DNA from: Stenotrophomonas maltophilia
GTDB lineage: Bacteria; Pseudomonadota; Gammaproteobacteria; Xanthomonadales; Xanthomonadaceae
Direction of reading: 5' to 3'
Assembly (NCBI RefSeq): GCF_900186865.1
Contig: NZ_LT906480.1
Span: forward strand, 2,870,001 to 2,934,000
Length of the DNA: 64,000 bases
Position 1 is the stretch's first letter. Each line of letters opens with the position of its first letter. The notes below the pieces were generated by a model. The model was not told where the DNA came from, made no database searches, and worked only from the letters and a program-made list of their open reading frames with translations. The position numbers and the translations under genes are program-made. Below are positions 62,449 through 64,000 of the stretch, one piece after another.

Positions 62449-64000
62449 ATGCCCGTTGCCACACCCCTCTTTCATCGGCTGCCCCTGGCCGCCGCCATCG
62501 CCCTGACCCTGCCGCTGCCCGCACTGGCCGCCACACCGAAGCCGACCGAGCTGGATCGCGTGCAGGTGAAGGTCAGCACCGCCACCCGCAGCGAACGCCT
62601 GCTGTCCGATGTCCCGATCCGCACCGAAGTGCTGCGCAAGGAAGACATCGCGCTGCGCGCGGCCACCGACTTCTCGCGTGCAGCCGAGCTGATCAACGGC
62701 CTGCGCGTGGAAAGCAACTGCCAGAACTGCAACACCAGCGAAGTACAGCTGCTGGGCCTGCCCGGCGCCTACAACCAGCTGTTGTTCGATGGCATCCCGC
62801 TGCTGTCCACGCTGGGCAGCGTGTACGGCCTGGAACAGATCCCGGCCGGGTTCGTCGACCGCATCGAAGTGGTCAACGGCGGTGGTTCGGCGCTGTATGG
62901 GCCGGGTGCGGTCGCCGGTGTGATCAACCTGATTCCGCCGCTGCCGGCGCGCAGCGGTGGCCATGTGCAGGCCGGCGTGGATGTCCTGAAAGGCACGCCG
63001 CAGAAGAACGCCGACGTGCGGCTGGACCTGGTGGCCAAGGAAGCAGACGCCGGCCTGTCGGTGATTGCCCAGCGCAACTGGAACAGCGGCATCGACTACA
63101 ACGGTGACGGCTACACCGAAATCACCCGCAAGAACCTCAAGGTCGGCGGGCTGCAGGCCTGGTACGCACCGACGCCGGGAACGCGGCTGCGCCTGGACCT
63201 GCAGGTGACCGATGAAACCCGGCGTGGCGGCAACCGCTTGGACCAGCCGGAATACCTGGCCAACATCGCCGAATCGCTGGATACGAAATACCGCCGCGGC
63301 AGCGTGTCGTGGGACCAGGAAATCAATGCCGACGTCGATTTCCGCCTGGCCTACGCCTTCGCCGACATTGACCGCGACAGCTTCTATGGCGGTCTGGGCG
63401 ACGTCGTTACCGATCCGTCCGCGCCGGGCTATGACCCGTCGCAGCTGGACCCGAACGTGGCCGGCAGCGCGGCCTCGCGTTCGTGGCGCCAGTACGGCCG
63501 CACCCACAACCCGCTGCACTACATCGACAGCCAGTTGAACTGGCGGTTGGGTGCGCACGCGCTGGCCTTCGGCGTGCAGTACAAGCACGAGGCGCTGCGC
63601 GACGACAACCGCACCGGTGACGGCCAGCGTCTTGCGGTACTGGAGGATGCGACCTTCCACAACCTGGGCGCCTTCATCCAGGACGAGTGGAGCCTGCGCG
63701 ACAACGTCGACCTGGTGTTGGGTGCACGCGTGGACAAGAGCTCGGAACTGGACAGCGCGGTGTTCTCGCCGCGCATCGCGCTGGCCTGGCAGGCCACGCC
63801 CAACCTGAAGTGGCGTGCCAGCATCGCCACCGGCTTCCGTGCTCCCGAGATCTTCGTCGAGGACGTGCATGTCGACACGCTGGGTGGCGAACAGGTGCGC
63901 GTGCGCAACACCGACGGCCTGAAGGAAGAGCGCGCGTTGACCACCCTGTTCGGCTTCGACTGGCGCTCGGACCCGGCCAATCCGGTGTGGAGCTGGGATG
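62449..64000 (+). CDS. TonB-dependent receptor (partial)
   Basis: The first 517 residues of an outer-membrane receptor; the C-terminus runs past the window. A signal peptide ends ALAA. The plug domain contains SDVPIRTEVLRKEDI and GPGAVAGVINLIPPLP, and barrel strands such as WYAPTPGTRLRLDLQVTDE begin near residue 230. An unusual NCQNCN near residue 85-90 in the plug offers a CxxC pair. The ligand is unknown; the receptor follows neither the ent genes nor another transport operon. AAGGACG is a possible ribosome site. Confidence 0.9.
   Translation, partial: MPVATPLFHRLPLAAAIALTLPLPALAATPKPTELDRVQVKVSTATRSERLLSDVPIRTEVLRKEDIALRAATDFSRAAELINGLRVESNCQNCNTSEVQLLGLPGAYNQLLFDGIPLLSTLGSVYGLEQIPAGFVDRIEVVNGGGSALYGPGAVAGVINLIPPLPARSGGHVQAGVDVLKGTPQKNADVRLDLVAKEADAGLSVIAQRNWNSGIDYNGDGYTEITRKNLKVGGLQAWYAPTPGTRLRLDLQVTDETRRGGNRLDQPEYLANIAESLDTKYRRGSVSWDQEINADVDFRLAYAFADIDRDSFYGGLGDVVTDPSAPGYDPSQLDPNVAGSAASRSWRQYGRTHNPLHYIDSQLNWRLGAHALAFGVQYKHEALRDDNRTGDGQRLAVLEDATFHNLGAFIQDEWSLRDNVDLVLGARVDKSSELDSAVFSPRIALAWQATPNLKWRASIATGFRAPEIFVEDVHVDTLGGEQVRVRNTDGLKEERALTTLFGFDWRSDPANPVWSWD

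Overview
The window is high-GC proteobacterial DNA that most resembles the Stenotrophomonas maltophilia complex (Xanthomonadaceae). The pointers are palindromic GTAG-headed repeats (the SMAG family) in many intergenic gaps, a RAYT transposase among them, and an ent siderophore operon in the order entS-C-E-B-B'-F-A. Coding density is high and ATGA/GTGA start-stop overlaps are common.

Layout. (1) 1-7.3 kb: respiratory nitrate reductase genes narJ (cut by the window edge), narH and narG, with narK, all on the minus strand and headed by a perfect FNR/Anr-type box. (2) 7.4-12.5 kb: molybdenum cofactor genes mobA, moaE, moaD, moeA, a moaC-moaB fusion and moaA; these supply the cofactor NarG needs. 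(3) 12.6-21.9 kb: an accessory region. It holds a small gene and its decayed second copy on either side of two envelope-protein genes, a hairpin-rich leader, and a secreted RHS/YD-repeat protein with an AT-richer C-terminal tip followed at once by two small immunity-like genes. (4) 21.9-28.1 kb: an alpha/beta hydrolase, then an AraC regulator divergent from a four-gene FUSC/DUF1656/HlyD/NodT efflux operon. (5) 28.2-36.3 kb: small envelope genes, a two-component system, dgkA, a lipid A phosphoethanolamine transferase and an M14 carboxypeptidase. (6) 36.4-40.4 kb: a four-gene module DUF3348 - DUF802 (MotA/ExbB-like with a long coiled tail) - OmpA/MotB-like - DUF2894, which looks like an ion-driven motor of unknown purpose. 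(7) 40.4-41.4 kb: a RAYT between two oppositely oriented groups of five SMAG hairpins. (8) 41.4-51.6 kb: the catecholate siderophore operon with Fur-like sites. (9) 51.6-56.5 kb: an LLM oxidoreductase, a GNAT, a thioredoxin-like lipoprotein, and sodA-flavin reductase-TPR behind a SoxR-type promoter. (10) 56.5-59.5 kb: a fatty-acid desaturase and its ferredoxin reductase, divergent from a FabR-like repressor. (11) 59.8-64 kb: an autotransporter and the start of a TonB-dependent receptor.

The most notable items are the motor-like module, the SoxR-type sodA promoter beside a C11 tract, the RHS tip with its neighbours, and the RAYT/SMAG locus, where copies of a neighbouring gene tail travel with the repeats. 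All family assignments come from reading motifs and length; no database search was run.
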